A stretch of 64,000 nucleotides of DNA from Bacteroidia bacterium (GTDB taxonomy: Bacteria; Bacteroidota; Bacteroidia; Bacteroidales; CAJPTX01): positions 1-64,000 of the forward strand of contig CAJPTC010000001.1 in the NCBI GenBank assembly GCA_905373475.1, read 5' to 3'. The notes beneath the pieces are model-generated. The model had not been told where the DNA came from, made no database searches, and saw only the letters and a program-made list of their open reading frames with translations. The first letter of the stretch is position 1, and the number at the start of each line of letters is the position of its first letter. Below, piece after piece: positions 31,775 through 41,402 of this stretch. The position numbers and the translations under genes are program-made.

Positions 31775-32539
31775 TTACTGATCTGCGCTTTTGGGTAACA
31801 CGGGGAACGATGTACGCAAGATAGCTAAATGTTTTTTGCTGATACGTGCTGTGAGAATTCCCTCTGCAACATCGGGGAGTTCGCTACATGCCTTTCCTTC
31901 CGCATCCAAGATGCATGAATGCCCCACATACGCGTGTCCCTTCGCATCGTCTCCTACCCGATTCGCAGCTGCAATGTACGTCTGATTCTCGATAGCACGT
32001 GCCACTAACAAACTGCGCCATGCATAGTCGCGAACAGCAGGCCATGAGGCAGCATAAAGCAGGAGATCGTAATCTCCGCAATTGCGGGCACTTTCGGGAA
32101 AACGAAGATCAAAACAGGTCTGCAAGGCAATGCGCCATCCACGAAAGTTGACCACGATCCGCCTATTGCCTGCCGTGAAGATTTTTTCTTCGCCTGCCAT
32201 TGCAAAAAGATGTTGCTTGTCGTAGTACGACACATTTCCCGTAGGCTCTACTAGGTAAAAACGATTGTAGTTCTTGCCAGCATCTGTTACCCCGATAGTT
32301 CCGCCTACCATTGCATCGTAGCGTGCGGCGAGGTTGTGCATCCATGCAACCGAAGAGCCAAGATGGGGTTCGAGAATACTCGTCCGAATTTGGTAGCCAG
32401 TGGGGAACATCTCAGGCAGAAGAATGAGGTCGGTGGGTTGTGAAAGCTCCGTCAGAACATCGGTATAGTGCGCAAGATTGGTTGCTACGTCACCGTCAAC
32501 CATCCGAAGTTGCGCCACAGCTATCACCAATTCGTCCAT
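31775..32539 (-). CDS. Nitrilase-superfamily amidase (omega-amidase/YafV-like)
   Basis: 254-residue cytoplasmic C-N hydrolase. The catalytic triad is complete: glutamate in LLPEMFPTG, lysine in YYDKQHLF and cysteine in LQTCFDLRFPE. The closest functional group is the omega-amidase/YafV type, which deaminates alpha-ketoglutaramate or alpha-ketosuccinamate as a metabolite-repair step. It lies 31 bp after miaB on the same strand and is probably co-transcribed with it. Confidence 0.88.
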   Translation of the reverse strand: MDELVIAVAQLRMVDGDVATNLAHYTDVLTELSQPTDLILLPEMFPTGYQIRTSILEPHLGSSVAWMHNLAARYDAMVGGTIGVTDAGKNYNRFYLVEPTGNVSYYDKQHLFAMAGEEKIFTAGNRRIVVNFRGWRIALQTCFDLRFPESARNCGDYDLLLYAASWPAVRDYAWRSLLVARAIENQTYIAAANRVGDDAKGHAYVGHSCILDAEGKACSELPDVAEGILTARISKKHLAILRTSFPVLPKSADQ

Positions 32540-32570
32540 ATCGTGTATTAAGCCTTTCCGTGGAGTGCTC

Positions 32571-33899
32571 TTAGTCGGACACTACCACACCCAACAAGGT
32601 CGAAGGGGTACATTGCTCCACTCTAACAGCGAGGCGAGCACCAACTTCTACTTTTGTTGCAGGAAAAACGATCATTCTATTCTGCATATTACGTCCGCAA
32701 AGGTCGGCTTCCGATTTGTGGGAATATCCCTCAACCAACACTTCAAACGTCTTGCCCACGTCGCGTTGGTTCGATTCGTAGGAATGTTGTTGTTGCAAGT
32801 CAATAATTTCTTGCAAGCGTTCGCCTTTAACAGCTTCTGGCACGGTATCGCCCAAGCGTCGTTGTGCATAAGTACCAGGGCGCTCGGAGTACTTAAACAT
32901 GTAAGCTAAATCGAAATGCACTTCGCGCATTAGTGAGAGCGTAGCCTCGTGCTCTTCTTGGGTCTCGCCCGTGAAACCTGCAATAATGTCTGTTGTAATG
33001 GAGCAATCGGGCAATAGCTTACGAATAAGCGCAATCTGCCTCAAATATTCCTCGCGGGTATAACGTCGCTTCATGCGCTGTAGCATCGAAGTTGCTCCCG
33101 ACTGCACTGGGAGGTGAATGTGGTGACATACATTCGGGTAGGTTGCCATAACGCGCAAGACATCTTCTGTCATATCGTGCGGATGCGAAGTGGCAAAACG
33201 AACCCGTAGCGTAGGAACGGCTTGTGCTACCTGTTCCAGCAGTGTGGAGAAGCGGACAACGTTGCCCGAAGGGGCTTGCCACGAATAGCTATCTACCGTT
33301 TGCCCCAAAAGGGTAACCTCTTTATAGCCTTGTTCTGCGAGTTTTTTCACTTCGTGTAGAATAGAATCTACCGAACGGCTCCGCTCTGGCCCACGAGTAA
33401 ATGGAACGACGCAATAGGTACAAGCATAGTTGCACCCCCGCATAATGGAGGTAAAGGCAGAGACGCGATTTCCGCCATAACGAAGGGGTTCGATTTCTCC
33501 GTAGGTTTCGGAACGGGAAAGCCGTGTATATACCCCTTGTATTCCCGTAGCTGCCTCGCGGAGTAACTCGGGAAGTAGGCGGTAGCCATCGGGACCTACA
33601 ACTACCGAAGCCCCAATTTTGGGGGAGAGAAGGTCTTCTTTCACCCGTGCTGCCATACAACCGAGTACCCCTATAACTAGATCCTTGCGTGAGGTACGTT
33701 TCAGTTTCTTGTACTGTGCAATGCGCCCTAGGATGCGCTGCTCGGCATTGTCGCGGATGGCGCAAGTGTTTATCAGAACAATGTCTGCCGAGTTGCTATC
33801 GTCAACCCATTGAAATCCAGAACTCTCTAGCAACGAAGCAACAATCTCGCTATCGTTTGAGTTCATCTGACACCCATAAGTTTCTATATAAAATCGCAT
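32571..33899 (-). CDS. miaB: tRNA-2-methylthio-N6-dimethylallyladenosine synthase
   Basis: Radical-SAM methylthiotransferase that modifies A37 in tRNAs reading UNN codons. 442 residues: UPF0004 domain with cluster cysteines in YGCQMN, INTCAIRDNA and LGCMAAR; the radical-SAM CxxxCxxC motif in RGCNYACTYCVVPF; TRGPERSRS, diagnostic of MiaB rather than RimO; and a C-terminal TRAM domain. Start ATG 33899 (MRFYIETYGCQMN) fits the family. An upstream in-frame GTG or ATG would lie at or before the transcription start implied by the -7 box at 33963-33970. Confidence 0.95.
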   Translation of the reverse strand: MRFYIETYGCQMNSNDSEIVASLLESSGFQWVDDSNSADIVLINTCAIRDNAEQRILGRIAQYKKLKRTSRKDLVIGVLGCMAARVKEDLLSPKIGASVVVGPDGYRLLPELLREAATGIQGVYTRLSRSETYGEIEPLRYGGNRVSAFTSIMRGCNYACTYCVVPFTRGPERSRSVDSILHEVKKLAEQGYKEVTLLGQTVDSYSWQAPSGNVVRFSTLLEQVAQAVPTLRVRFATSHPHDMTEDVLRVMATYPNVCHHIHLPVQSGATSMLQRMKRRYTREEYLRQIALIRKLLPDCSITTDIIAGFTGETQEEHEATLSLMREVHFDLAYMFKYSERPGTYAQRRLGDTVPEAVKGERLQEIIDLQQQHSYESNQRDVGKTFEVLVEGYSHKSEADLCGRNMQNRMIVFPATKVEVGARLAVRVEQCTPSTLLGVVVSD

Positions 33900-33962
33900 A
33901 AAATTTTCCTCACAGCGTGCTTGTTCTATTCTCGGTAACAATCTTCTACACATTGCAGACCA

Positions 33963-33970
33963 CAAAGATA
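33963..33970 (-). promoter_or_regulatory. Promoter -7 box of miaB
   Basis: TATCTTTG on the minus strand matches TAnnTTTG; leader about 58 nt. Confidence 0.55.
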
Positions 33971-34133
33971 GGTGCTTTGAGAATGAAGAGAGAAGGATTG
34001 ACGCATAAGCCGTAAAACCAGTTGAGAATCAATCTGGGAAGGTGTAACCTAATACACAAATAAAACACGTTGCCCCACGGTGTTTCTCGGTTCTTTCCTA
34101 CCTTTACGGGAACGAATCTATAAACAGACAGTT

Positions 34134-36278
34134 ATGCGCTCACTAGCCTTGTGTTTCATTGCAACCCTTTTTACACTCGGTCTCTTTGCTGAAGAAGGAA
34201 TGTGGTTACCCAACAAGCTAAAACAGACGTGTGCCGTGAAAATGGCTGCGGCAGGATGTAAAATGTCTCCCGAGGAGATCTATTCGGTCAATACCCCCTC
34301 GCTTAAAGATGCCATTGTTCGTTTCGGGAATGGATGCACGGGCGAGGTTGTTTCAGCCGATGGACTGGTTTTCACTAATCATCACTGCGGCTACGAATAT
34401 GTGCAGGCGCTCTCTTCGGTTGAGCACGATTACCTAAAGGATGGTTTTGCGGCGCTGTCTCGCAAAGAGGAGCTCCCCTGTGTAGGGCTTAAAGTTCGTT
34501 TCCTTCAATATCTTGATGACGTTTCTGAGCGCATATTGGAAGGCAACACCCTCTCCGATGATCCGAAGATGCGGGAGCAAGAAATTGCTACTCGTATTGA
34601 TGCTCTGAAGAAGGAGTTGAAAGAGAAAGACGCAGGGCTTGATTATGAGATTAAGCCCATTTATTACGGCAATCAGTACTACGTTTATGCGTATAAGACT
34701 TATACCGACGTACGCCTTGTCGTAACGCCTCCCTCAAGTGTCGGAAAATTTGGTGGTGATACAGACAACTGGATGTGGCCGCGTCATACGGGTGATTTTA
34801 CCCTATTTCGCATCTATGCCAACGCCAACAACGAGCCTGCCGAATATAGCGAGACCAATGTGCCCTATCATCCGCGGCAGTTTCTAAAAATCAATGTGGG
34901 GGGCGTGAAGGAAAACGAGTTTGTAATGGTGTATGGCTACCCAGGTACTACGCAACAGTACTTGACCTCGGCTGCTGTAGAGTCTATTGCCATGGCAGAA
35001 GATCCGCGTAAGGTGGCGCTCCGCCGCAAACGTTTGGATGTGATGGAGCAGTTCATGGCGCTTAACGATACGTTGCGTATTCAGTATTCGAGTAAGCATG
35101 CCAATGTGGCGAATGCATGGAAAAAATGGATAGGCGAAGCGAGTGGTCTGGAGCGTGTAGATGCTGTGGCTAGAAAACGTGAACAAGAAAAAGCGTTCTC
35201 CGCGTTTGCTAATTCATCTGTAGAGCGGAAAGCAAAATACCAAGATTTGCTCCCCGCACTAGATAAATTGTATGGGGAACTAACGCCGCTCGTAAAGGCG
35301 AACGATATGTATACCCAAGGAATATTGGGGATTGAGAGTCTTGCATTTGCACAACAACTTGTGAGATTGACACAGGTAGCACGAAACGAAAAGCGGGAAC
35401 TCGCGCCCGATGAATTGAAGGCGGTAAAGATGGAAGCCTCCGATTACTTCAAGGACTATGATCGGCGTGTTGACCTCGCACTGGCAAAAGCAATGCTTGA
35501 GGTCTATCTGAACGAGAATGTGGGTGTAGAACGCCTTGCTAGCATTCAAAGCGCGGTGCGCGACACAAAGGGTATCGAACGTTTTCAAAAGAAAGTGATG
35601 CTACGCTCGATGTGTACAGATGCTAAGAAATGGGAAAAAGCTCTGAACGGGAAACATTTCCTCAAGCAATTGGCTAACGACCCTCTTTTTCAGTTCGCAG
35701 AGACACTTGCCAACGAGTACAAGCAAACTGTTGCAGAACCTCTGCTAGCACTCCGTACGCGCACTACGGATCTTTATCGCCGCTATGTGGCAGGGCTCAT
35801 GGAGATGCAACCCGAGCGTGTTTTCTTCCCCGATGCCAATTCTACCTTGCGTCTTGCCTACGGCAAAGTAGAAGGCTACAGCCCTCGCGAGGGGATACAG
35901 TATACGCCTTTTACATCGCTAGACGGCGTGGCAGAAAAGGTAAAAATGGGTGCGCATGACTATGTGATGCCCGACCGCTTGAAGGAGCTCTATGCGCGCA
36001 AAGAATACGGGCGCTGGGCAAAAAATGGGAGTGTGCCTGCTTGTTTCTTGGCAAGTGTACATACCACGGGCGGGAATTCAGGTAGCCCTACTCTTAATGC
36101 GAACGGTGAACTGGTGGGTTTGAATTTCGACCGTGTATGGGAAGGGACAATGTCTGATGTAATGTTCGATCCCGTAAAGTGTCGCAACATAGTAGTCGAT
36201 ATTCGTTACGTACTCTTTTTCATCGACCAATATGCTAAGGCAGGCTACCTACTGGAGGAGATGTCGCTCGTAGAATAA
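34134..36278 (+). CDS. dpp11: S46-family dipeptidyl peptidase, DPP11 type (Asp/Glu-specific)
   Basis: 714-residue periplasmic exopeptidase with a signal peptide (ALCFIATLFTLGLFAEEG). It releases dipeptides from extracellular peptides, a main nutrient route in asaccharolytic Bacteroidales. The serine triad is intact: His in TNHHCGYE (residues 83-84), Asp in RHTGDFTLFR, and Ser649 in TTGGNSGSP. Eighteen residues after the serine stands Arg667 (LNFDRVWEG). This is the position of Arg673 in P. gingivalis DPP11, which selects acidic P1 residues; DPP7 has glycine there. ATG 34134 is preferred to GTG 34080 because it yields a normal signal peptide. Confidence 0.92.
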   Translation: MRSLALCFIATLFTLGLFAEEGMWLPNKLKQTCAVKMAAAGCKMSPEEIYSVNTPSLKDAIVRFGNGCTGEVVSADGLVFTNHHCGYEYVQALSSVEHDYLKDGFAALSRKEELPCVGLKVRFLQYLDDVSERILEGNTLSDDPKMREQEIATRIDALKKELKEKDAGLDYEIKPIYYGNQYYVYAYKTYTDVRLVVTPPSSVGKFGGDTDNWMWPRHTGDFTLFRIYANANNEPAEYSETNVPYHPRQFLKINVGGVKENEFVMVYGYPGTTQQYLTSAAVESIAMAEDPRKVALRRKRLDVMEQFMALNDTLRIQYSSKHANVANAWKKWIGEASGLERVDAVARKREQEKAFSAFANSSVERKAKYQDLLPALDKLYGELTPLVKANDMYTQGILGIESLAFAQQLVRLTQVARNEKRELAPDELKAVKMEASDYFKDYDRRVDLALAKAMLEVYLNENVGVERLASIQSAVRDTKGIERFQKKVMLRSMCTDAKKWEKALNGKHFLKQLANDPLFQFAETLANEYKQTVAEPLLALRTRTTDLYRRYVAGLMEMQPERVFFPDANSTLRLAYGKVEGYSPREGIQYTPFTSLDGVAEKVKMGAHDYVMPDRLKELYARKEYGRWAKNGSVPACFLASVHTTGGNSGSPTLNANGELVGLNFDRVWEGTMSDVMFDPVKCRNIVVDIRYVLFFIDQYAKAGYLLEEMSLVE

Positions 36279-36306
36279 GGTCGTCGTATACTTCCTCTCC
36301 TGTCTG

Positions 36307-36314
36307 TACTTTTG
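36307..36314 (+). promoter_or_regulatory. Promoter -7 box of ispG (leaderless?)
   Basis: TACTTTTG matches TAnnTTTG and ends only five bases before the ATG at 36320, so transcription would begin at or next to the start codon. The -33 region is poor, and read-through from dpp11 (41 bp upstream) is an alternative. Confidence 0.5.
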
Positions 36315-36319
36315 TTGCC

Positions 36320-38221
36320 ATGGCTTCTGAAAAGGTTTACGAACGGTTTCAGCGTCCGATAGCATCTTCGGGAGCGTGGAAACTCTCTGTAGGGCGTACC
36401 CTCGCTCGGCGTGTTCGCTTAACCCGCAATGCGCTTACTGTGCAAACCATGACGACTACCGCGGCTTCGGATGTAGAGGAAACGCTGGAACAACTGGTTC
36501 TATTCCGAAAAGCGGGAGCTGATATAATCCGTGTTACAGTGCCTACGTTGCAAGATGCCAAAGCGCTGCAAGAAGTAATGCGGAAATTTGTAGGGCGTGG
36601 TAAGCCGCGTGTTCAGAGAGGCTATGCTGCGTGCCCAGTTGTGGCAGACATCCATTTTGCTCCGCAAGTCGCTCTAGAGGCAGCAAAATACGTCGATGCA
36701 GTGCGAATCAATCCAGGTAATTATCTCAATCGCGAAACGCCGCGAAATGAGGCAGAAGAAGCGCAAGCACGGCAAAAAATATTTCAGAAGGTTGGTGAGC
36801 TTATCGAGGTTTGCAAAGAGAACAACGTTGTTGTGCGCATTGGCGTTAATCATGGTTCACTTGCGCCTCGCATCATAGAAAAATATGGTGCTGGTCTTGA
36901 AGGCATGGTATACTCTGCTATGGAGTTCATTGAGGTGTGCCGTCATTTTCAGTTTGAACAGAAAGTTGTTGTCTCGCTCAAGGCAAGTGATGTAAAGCAA
37001 ATGGTTTTTGCCAACCGTTTGCTTGTACGGACTTTGCAGCAGCACGGGTTTTACAACAAACTCCACCTAGGTGTAACCGAAGCTGGGGCAGGAGAAGACG
37101 GGCGCATTAAGTCTGCTATAGGTATTGGCGCTTTGCTAGCCGACGGCATCGGCGAAACCATTCGGGTGTCGCTTACCGAAGATCCTCTTAATGAGATCGT
37201 ATTCGGGCGTGCCATTCTAAGCCATGTCAAGCAACTGATGCCCTTTACTCCCCAAGAACATATTCCCTTTGCCCCGCACTTTACCTTCTTTGCCCCGCCG
37301 CAAATACAGGAGCGGGAAGTTCCTAAAGAGGTAAAGGAATTTCGGAAAGGACTGGTGTTTGCTGTTCATCGCACTGGTTCGGTAACCGACTCTGTTCTAG
37401 AGGATTTTGGGTTTATACGCAATCCTGAAGGGCTTTGGCAACACCAACACAGTACAGTCGATGTAATTCTATGCGAGGAGGCGATAGATCTACAAGCGCT
37501 GCCTCGCGAATTGTACCCGCACTTCATGCTCAAAAAAGGCGCGACCTCCTATGTAGCTTGCGACGATAGTTGGACTGCCACAGTAGTACCTCCTGAATTT
37601 GAAACGGAGCAGGAACTGGCAACGTTCTGTATGCAACACTCTCACCAACTTTTTATAATAAGGGAGGCGAAGGTGGGTATCGCGCGTCCGCGTTACATTG
37701 CTAATCTGCTTTATCGCTATGCGCCTACCGCGAGCGTAGTATTTTGGCAGCAGACGCATCAATACCTTTCGGGCGACGCTTTGCAAGCGGCTATGGGCAT
37801 TGATTATGGCGCTCTCTTGCTAGACGATTTTGGTAATGGGCTTGTGGCAGAAGGTGCAAACTTTGGTGCGGCTAAACGGAATGCATTTGCGCTACTCCAA
37901 AGTCTGGGCTTACGTAGAGTACATGCCGAATTTGTAGGCTGCCCAGGCTGTGGTCGTACCCTCTTTGCGCTTCAGACTACGTTTGAAAAGGTCAAGGCGG
38001 CTACAGCACACCTCCGACACCTAAAAATTGCGGTGATGGGCTGTATTGTCAATGGTCCTGGCGAAATGGGCGATGCCGACTACGGCTATGTAGGCGCTGG
38101 ACCAGGGAAAATTACCCTCTATAAATCGGGGGAAGTGGCGAAACATAATATCCCCGAAGCGAGTGCACTCGATGAGCTTCTCCGACTCATCAAGGAGTCT
38201 GGGGATTGGCGTGAACCATAG
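36320..38221 (+). CDS. ispG: 4-hydroxy-3-methylbut-2-en-1-yl diphosphate synthase, large form
   Basis: Iron-sulfur enzyme of the MEP isoprenoid pathway, converting MEcPP to HMBPP. 633 residues, the long form with a middle insertion domain between the TIM barrel (about 1-290) and the cluster domain, as in other Bacteroidota, chlamydiae and plants; the E. coli type is about 370. Cluster cysteines are in GCPGCGRT and MGCIVNGPGEMGDADYGYVG. ATG 36320, with a -7 box nearly touching it. It converges on glmS 43 bp away. Confidence 0.96.
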   Translation: MASEKVYERFQRPIASSGAWKLSVGRTLARRVRLTRNALTVQTMTTTAASDVEETLEQLVLFRKAGADIIRVTVPTLQDAKALQEVMRKFVGRGKPRVQRGYAACPVVADIHFAPQVALEAAKYVDAVRINPGNYLNRETPRNEAEEAQARQKIFQKVGELIEVCKENNVVVRIGVNHGSLAPRIIEKYGAGLEGMVYSAMEFIEVCRHFQFEQKVVVSLKASDVKQMVFANRLLVRTLQQHGFYNKLHLGVTEAGAGEDGRIKSAIGIGALLADGIGETIRVSLTEDPLNEIVFGRAILSHVKQLMPFTPQEHIPFAPHFTFFAPPQIQEREVPKEVKEFRKGLVFAVHRTGSVTDSVLEDFGFIRNPEGLWQHQHSTVDVILCEEAIDLQALPRELYPHFMLKKGATSYVACDDSWTATVVPPEFETEQELATFCMQHSHQLFIIREAKVGIARPRYIANLLYRYAPTASVVFWQQTHQYLSGDALQAAMGIDYGALLLDDFGNGLVAEGANFGAAKRNAFALLQSLGLRRVHAEFVGCPGCGRTLFALQTTFEKVKAATAHLRHLKIAVMGCIVNGPGEMGDADYGYVGAGPGKITLYKSGEVAKHNIPEASALDELLRLIKESGDWREP

Positions 38222-38264
38222 AGTAGTTTGAGCGCTACTAACAGCGCAAACCGCTCGCATCGCA

Positions 38265-40100
38265 CTATTCTACGGTAACTGACTTAGCCAAATTGCGCGG
38301 ACGGTCTACATTGCACCCACGCAAAAGTGCGATGTGGTAAGCCAACAATTGTAGCGGGATTACGGCTAGAATCGATTCAACCAACGGAATGGCTTCGGGA
38401 ATTTCGATACAATAGTCCGCCATATCGCGAAGCGAGGTATCGCCTTCAGTTACAATAGCGATCACTCTACCGCGTCGCGCTTTTACTTCTTGGATATTGG
38501 TTACTACCTTTTCGTACGAGCTATCTTTAGCGGCAAGCACCACAACGGGCATATTCTCATCAATGAGGGCAATAGGACCGTGTTTCATTTCAGCGGCAGC
38601 ATAGCCCTCGGCGTGTATGTACGAGATTTCTTTCAACTTAAGCGCACCTTCTAGTGCAACAGGGAAAAAGTAGCCACGCCCTAGGTAAAGGAAATTGGTT
38701 ACCTGATAGAAGCGTTCTGCAATGTATTTTACAACATCGCTCCGTTCCAGAATCTCATGGATTTTTTTGGGCGTCTCAAGCAAAGCTCGAATAGAATTGT
38801 GGTATTCCTTGTCGGTCAATTTGTTTCGGCTATAGCCCAACAGTAGCGCTAGCATGGCGAGTACCGTGACTTGTGCCGTAAAAGCCTTGGTGGAGGCAAC
38901 ACCGATTTCAGGCCCTGCGTGCGTATAAACTCCCGCCTGCGTCTCTCGTGCAATTGAAGAGCCTACTACATTACAAATACCGAGTACTAACGCTCCTCGT
39001 TCTTTCGCCAAACGGATGGCTGCTAGGGTGTCTGCCGTTTCACCACTCTGGCTGATAGCAAGCACAACATCGTCGGGAGTTATAATGGGGTTTCGATAAC
39101 GAAACTCTGAGGCATACTCCACCTCTACGGGGATGCGAGCAATGTCTTCCAAAAAATATTCTCCTAGCAAACCCGCATGCCATGAAGTGCCACAAGCCAC
39201 GATAATAATTCGCTTTGCCTCTACTAGGCGCGGCAATACATTGTAGAGTCCGCCTAGGGTTACAAAATCGTGTACATCGTTGATACGCCCACGGCATGTA
39301 TCTTGGATAGAGTTAGGCTGTTCGTAGATCTCTTTGAGCATATAGTGGGAGAAATTGCCCAATGCAGTGTTTTCTATATCCCAATCTACGGTGGTTACGT
39401 TCGGGAGCTGCGAGGAATCATCGTCTTTTTTCAGCAGAATCGAATCGTGGGTCATAACGACCAAATCGCCGTCGTCTAAAAGGACAATATTGCGTGTATA
39501 CTTCGCAATAGGAATGGCGTCGGAAGCTACATAGTAGTTTCCCGAATCTACGCCAATAACCAGTGGACTCCCTAAACGAGCGGCAATGAGTTGGGTAGGG
39601 TTCTTGAGGGGGTAGACGCATATCGCATAAGCACCGATAACAATACTAAGTGCCTTGCGAACAGCAGCTTCAAACGATTTATGATAATGCAGATAGATGT
39701 ACTCAATAACGTTGACTAGCACTTCCGAATCTGTTTCGGACTGAAAGGTGTAGCCATACGCTTCAAGGCGTTGCTTGAGTGCGGCATAATTCTCTATAAT
39801 GCCATTGTGTACAAGCACGAACTCGCCATGCATAGAAACATGCGGGTGTGCGTTGATATCGTTTGGTTCTCCGTGTGTAGCCCAGCGCGTATGCCCTATG
39901 CCAATGCGTCCTTCGATAGGGGCACTACCAATGTGCGCAATGAGGTTATCTACATCCCCCTTGTACTTGTAGAGATGTGTACTTTGCCCCGATACGCACA
40001 CTCCCGCCGAGTCGTAGCCGCGGTACTCTAGTTTCCGCAAGCCATCGATAATGATAGGGTATGCGTCTTTCTTGCCAACGTAACCCAAGATACCACACAT
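38265..40100 (-). CDS. glmS: Glutamine-fructose-6-phosphate aminotransferase (isomerizing)
   Basis: Makes glucosamine 6-phosphate from fructose 6-phosphate and glutamine for peptidoglycan and LPS. 611 residues, exactly family size. Cys2 is the glutaminase nucleophile (MCGILGYVG). Two SIS domains follow (ACGTSWHAGLLGEYF near 305 and LGRGYFFPVALEGALKLKE near 475), and the conserved C-terminus PRNLAKSVTVE is intact. It follows the DUF4270 gene by 15 bp, so GT5 protein, DUF4270 lipoprotein and GlmS form one unit. Confidence 0.98.
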   Translation of the reverse strand: MCGILGYVGKKDAYPIIIDGLRKLEYRGYDSAGVCVSGQSTHLYKYKGDVDNLIAHIGSAPIEGRIGIGHTRWATHGEPNDINAHPHVSMHGEFVLVHNGIIENYAALKQRLEAYGYTFQSETDSEVLVNVIEYIYLHYHKSFEAAVRKALSIVIGAYAICVYPLKNPTQLIAARLGSPLVIGVDSGNYYVASDAIPIAKYTRNIVLLDDGDLVVMTHDSILLKKDDDSSQLPNVTTVDWDIENTALGNFSHYMLKEIYEQPNSIQDTCRGRINDVHDFVTLGGLYNVLPRLVEAKRIIIVACGTSWHAGLLGEYFLEDIARIPVEVEYASEFRYRNPIITPDDVVLAISQSGETADTLAAIRLAKERGALVLGICNVVGSSIARETQAGVYTHAGPEIGVASTKAFTAQVTVLAMLALLLGYSRNKLTDKEYHNSIRALLETPKKIHEILERSDVVKYIAERFYQVTNFLYLGRGYFFPVALEGALKLKEISYIHAEGYAAAEMKHGPIALIDENMPVVVLAAKDSSYEKVVTNIQEVKARRGRVIAIVTEGDTSLRDMADYCIEIPEAIPLVESILAVIPLQLLAYHIALLRGCNVDRPRNLAKSVTVE

Positions 40101-40115
40101 CTGAGAATACTTTTT

Positions 40116-41402
40116 CTAATGACCAGTGTAAGAGATGACCAGCTGCATTGGCATTGTGCTTGCCTTACCGTTGCCCAGTACTGCGCGCCCATAGCCGAAA
40201 CGCTCCGTATCGCCCAGCAGGTAGATCTTATTCTCGGGGAGCTGATTTGTGAGAAGCGCCTGAATGGTGTAAGTGAGGTTTAGAGAGTAGTATTTGGCTT
40301 GTCGGCTGTAGTAGCCGTCGTAAACCGCCTTGCCGCGGTCGGCATCTGGCGAAGCGAGGTATTCGTCGCCGTTCTTTACCAACGTATACAAACGCTTTAT
40401 CAGCGTATCGGAGAGTGGCGCATTCTCCGTAGATAGCGGTATGCGTAATTCGGCGCGCATCACAGCAGTCGGTAGCGAGTCGCGCCACTGTTCGTAAACT
40501 TTCGTGAGATCAATTACGGTGCGAATATCGCCTGCGGCTTCTACGTAGGAACGTTGTTCGGCATCTTGTTCACTGTGTGACTTTGCCAGCGAGCTAGCCA
40601 ACGTAGAACCTTGCAGGTTGCGTTCGAGCCCCATGAAACGCGCCAGCTTGCTTTGTAGTACTCCCAAACGAAGACTACGCGTTGTGTCATTTACTTTCCA
40701 ATAAAAAAATATCCCCGTGTTCTGGTTGGCTAAGTTGAATTTCAACATAGCGCCTTTGTTTGGAGAAGGCGATTTGCGGCGTGCATCTATGCGGAAACCG
40801 TGGTTATAGGTTAGCCAGTCGGGGTAGCCTGTTAAATGTTTCTTACCCTCATCGAGGAATGTACGTGCCCATGTCTCTTTATCGAGGGGGATTCGTACCA
40901 ACTGTTTGGCTTTTGGTGTAACCTCTACGCTCGCTAGCGTCGTAAAGGCTTTGTTGGCAGCCGCCTTGTGTGCTGTATCGCTTAACTCTATTGCATTTTT
41001 TAGCTGCGAAAAAGTAAGCGTAAGAGGTTCGTCCTGATAAATTTCGTCAACGCGGAAACCAAAAAATACCGAATCGAAGGTTACTTTCCCCGCCTCATAG
41101 TATTTCCAGTAAAGTGAATTCGGTAGGAATTGCGAGAGTATGTAGGTTCGTTTCTCACCAAAGATAGGGTCGTAGATTTCTCCGATATTAGCTTGCGATA
41201 TGCCTGTGCGAGCGGTAATTGCTACAGTATCTGTCCACGTTTCAAACTGTGATGTCGTGTATTCGTGGATCTTTAACTTCTCGTCTTCAGGTACAAACGC
41301 CCCGCCCCATGTGTCGCGATCTTGCTGACAACTCGTGAAGGTCGTGGAGAGCAGCACCGCTAAGATTAGGGATGCGTAGAAATTACACTTTGGCTTGCTC
41401 AT
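40116..41402 (-). CDS. DUF4270-family lipoprotein
   Basis: 428-residue exported lipoprotein with lipobox TTFTSC (Cys about residue 25). DUF4270 proteins are Bacteroidota-specific and of unknown function. Family segments include an early D-T-V ... T-x-x-S-x-x-N-IGEIYDPIFG block and a beta-rich C-terminus ending MPMQLVISYTGH. ATG 41402 overlaps the 3' end of the GT5 gene by 20 bp, implying translational coupling. From memory, the GT5-DUF4270-glmS order is common in Bacteroidales, suggesting a shared carbohydrate or envelope role. Confidence 0.85.
   Translation of the reverse strand: MSKPKCNFYASLILAVLLSTTFTSCQQDRDTWGGAFVPEDEKLKIHEYTTSQFETWTDTVAITARTGISQANIGEIYDPIFGEKRTYILSQFLPNSLYWKYYEAGKVTFDSVFFGFRVDEIYQDEPLTLTFSQLKNAIELSDTAHKAAANKAFTTLASVEVTPKAKQLVRIPLDKETWARTFLDEGKKHLTGYPDWLTYNHGFRIDARRKSPSPNKGAMLKFNLANQNTGIFFYWKVNDTTRSLRLGVLQSKLARFMGLERNLQGSTLASSLAKSHSEQDAEQRSYVEAAGDIRTVIDLTKVYEQWRDSLPTAVMRAELRIPLSTENAPLSDTLIKRLYTLVKNGDEYLASPDADRGKAVYDGYYSRQAKYYSLNLTYTIQALLTNQLPENKIYLLGDTERFGYGRAVLGNGKASTMPMQLVISYTGH

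Noticed and set aside
33322..33765. 147-codon frame inside miaB on the same strand
   Set aside because: Arg/Ser-rich out-of-frame translation of a well-supported gene.
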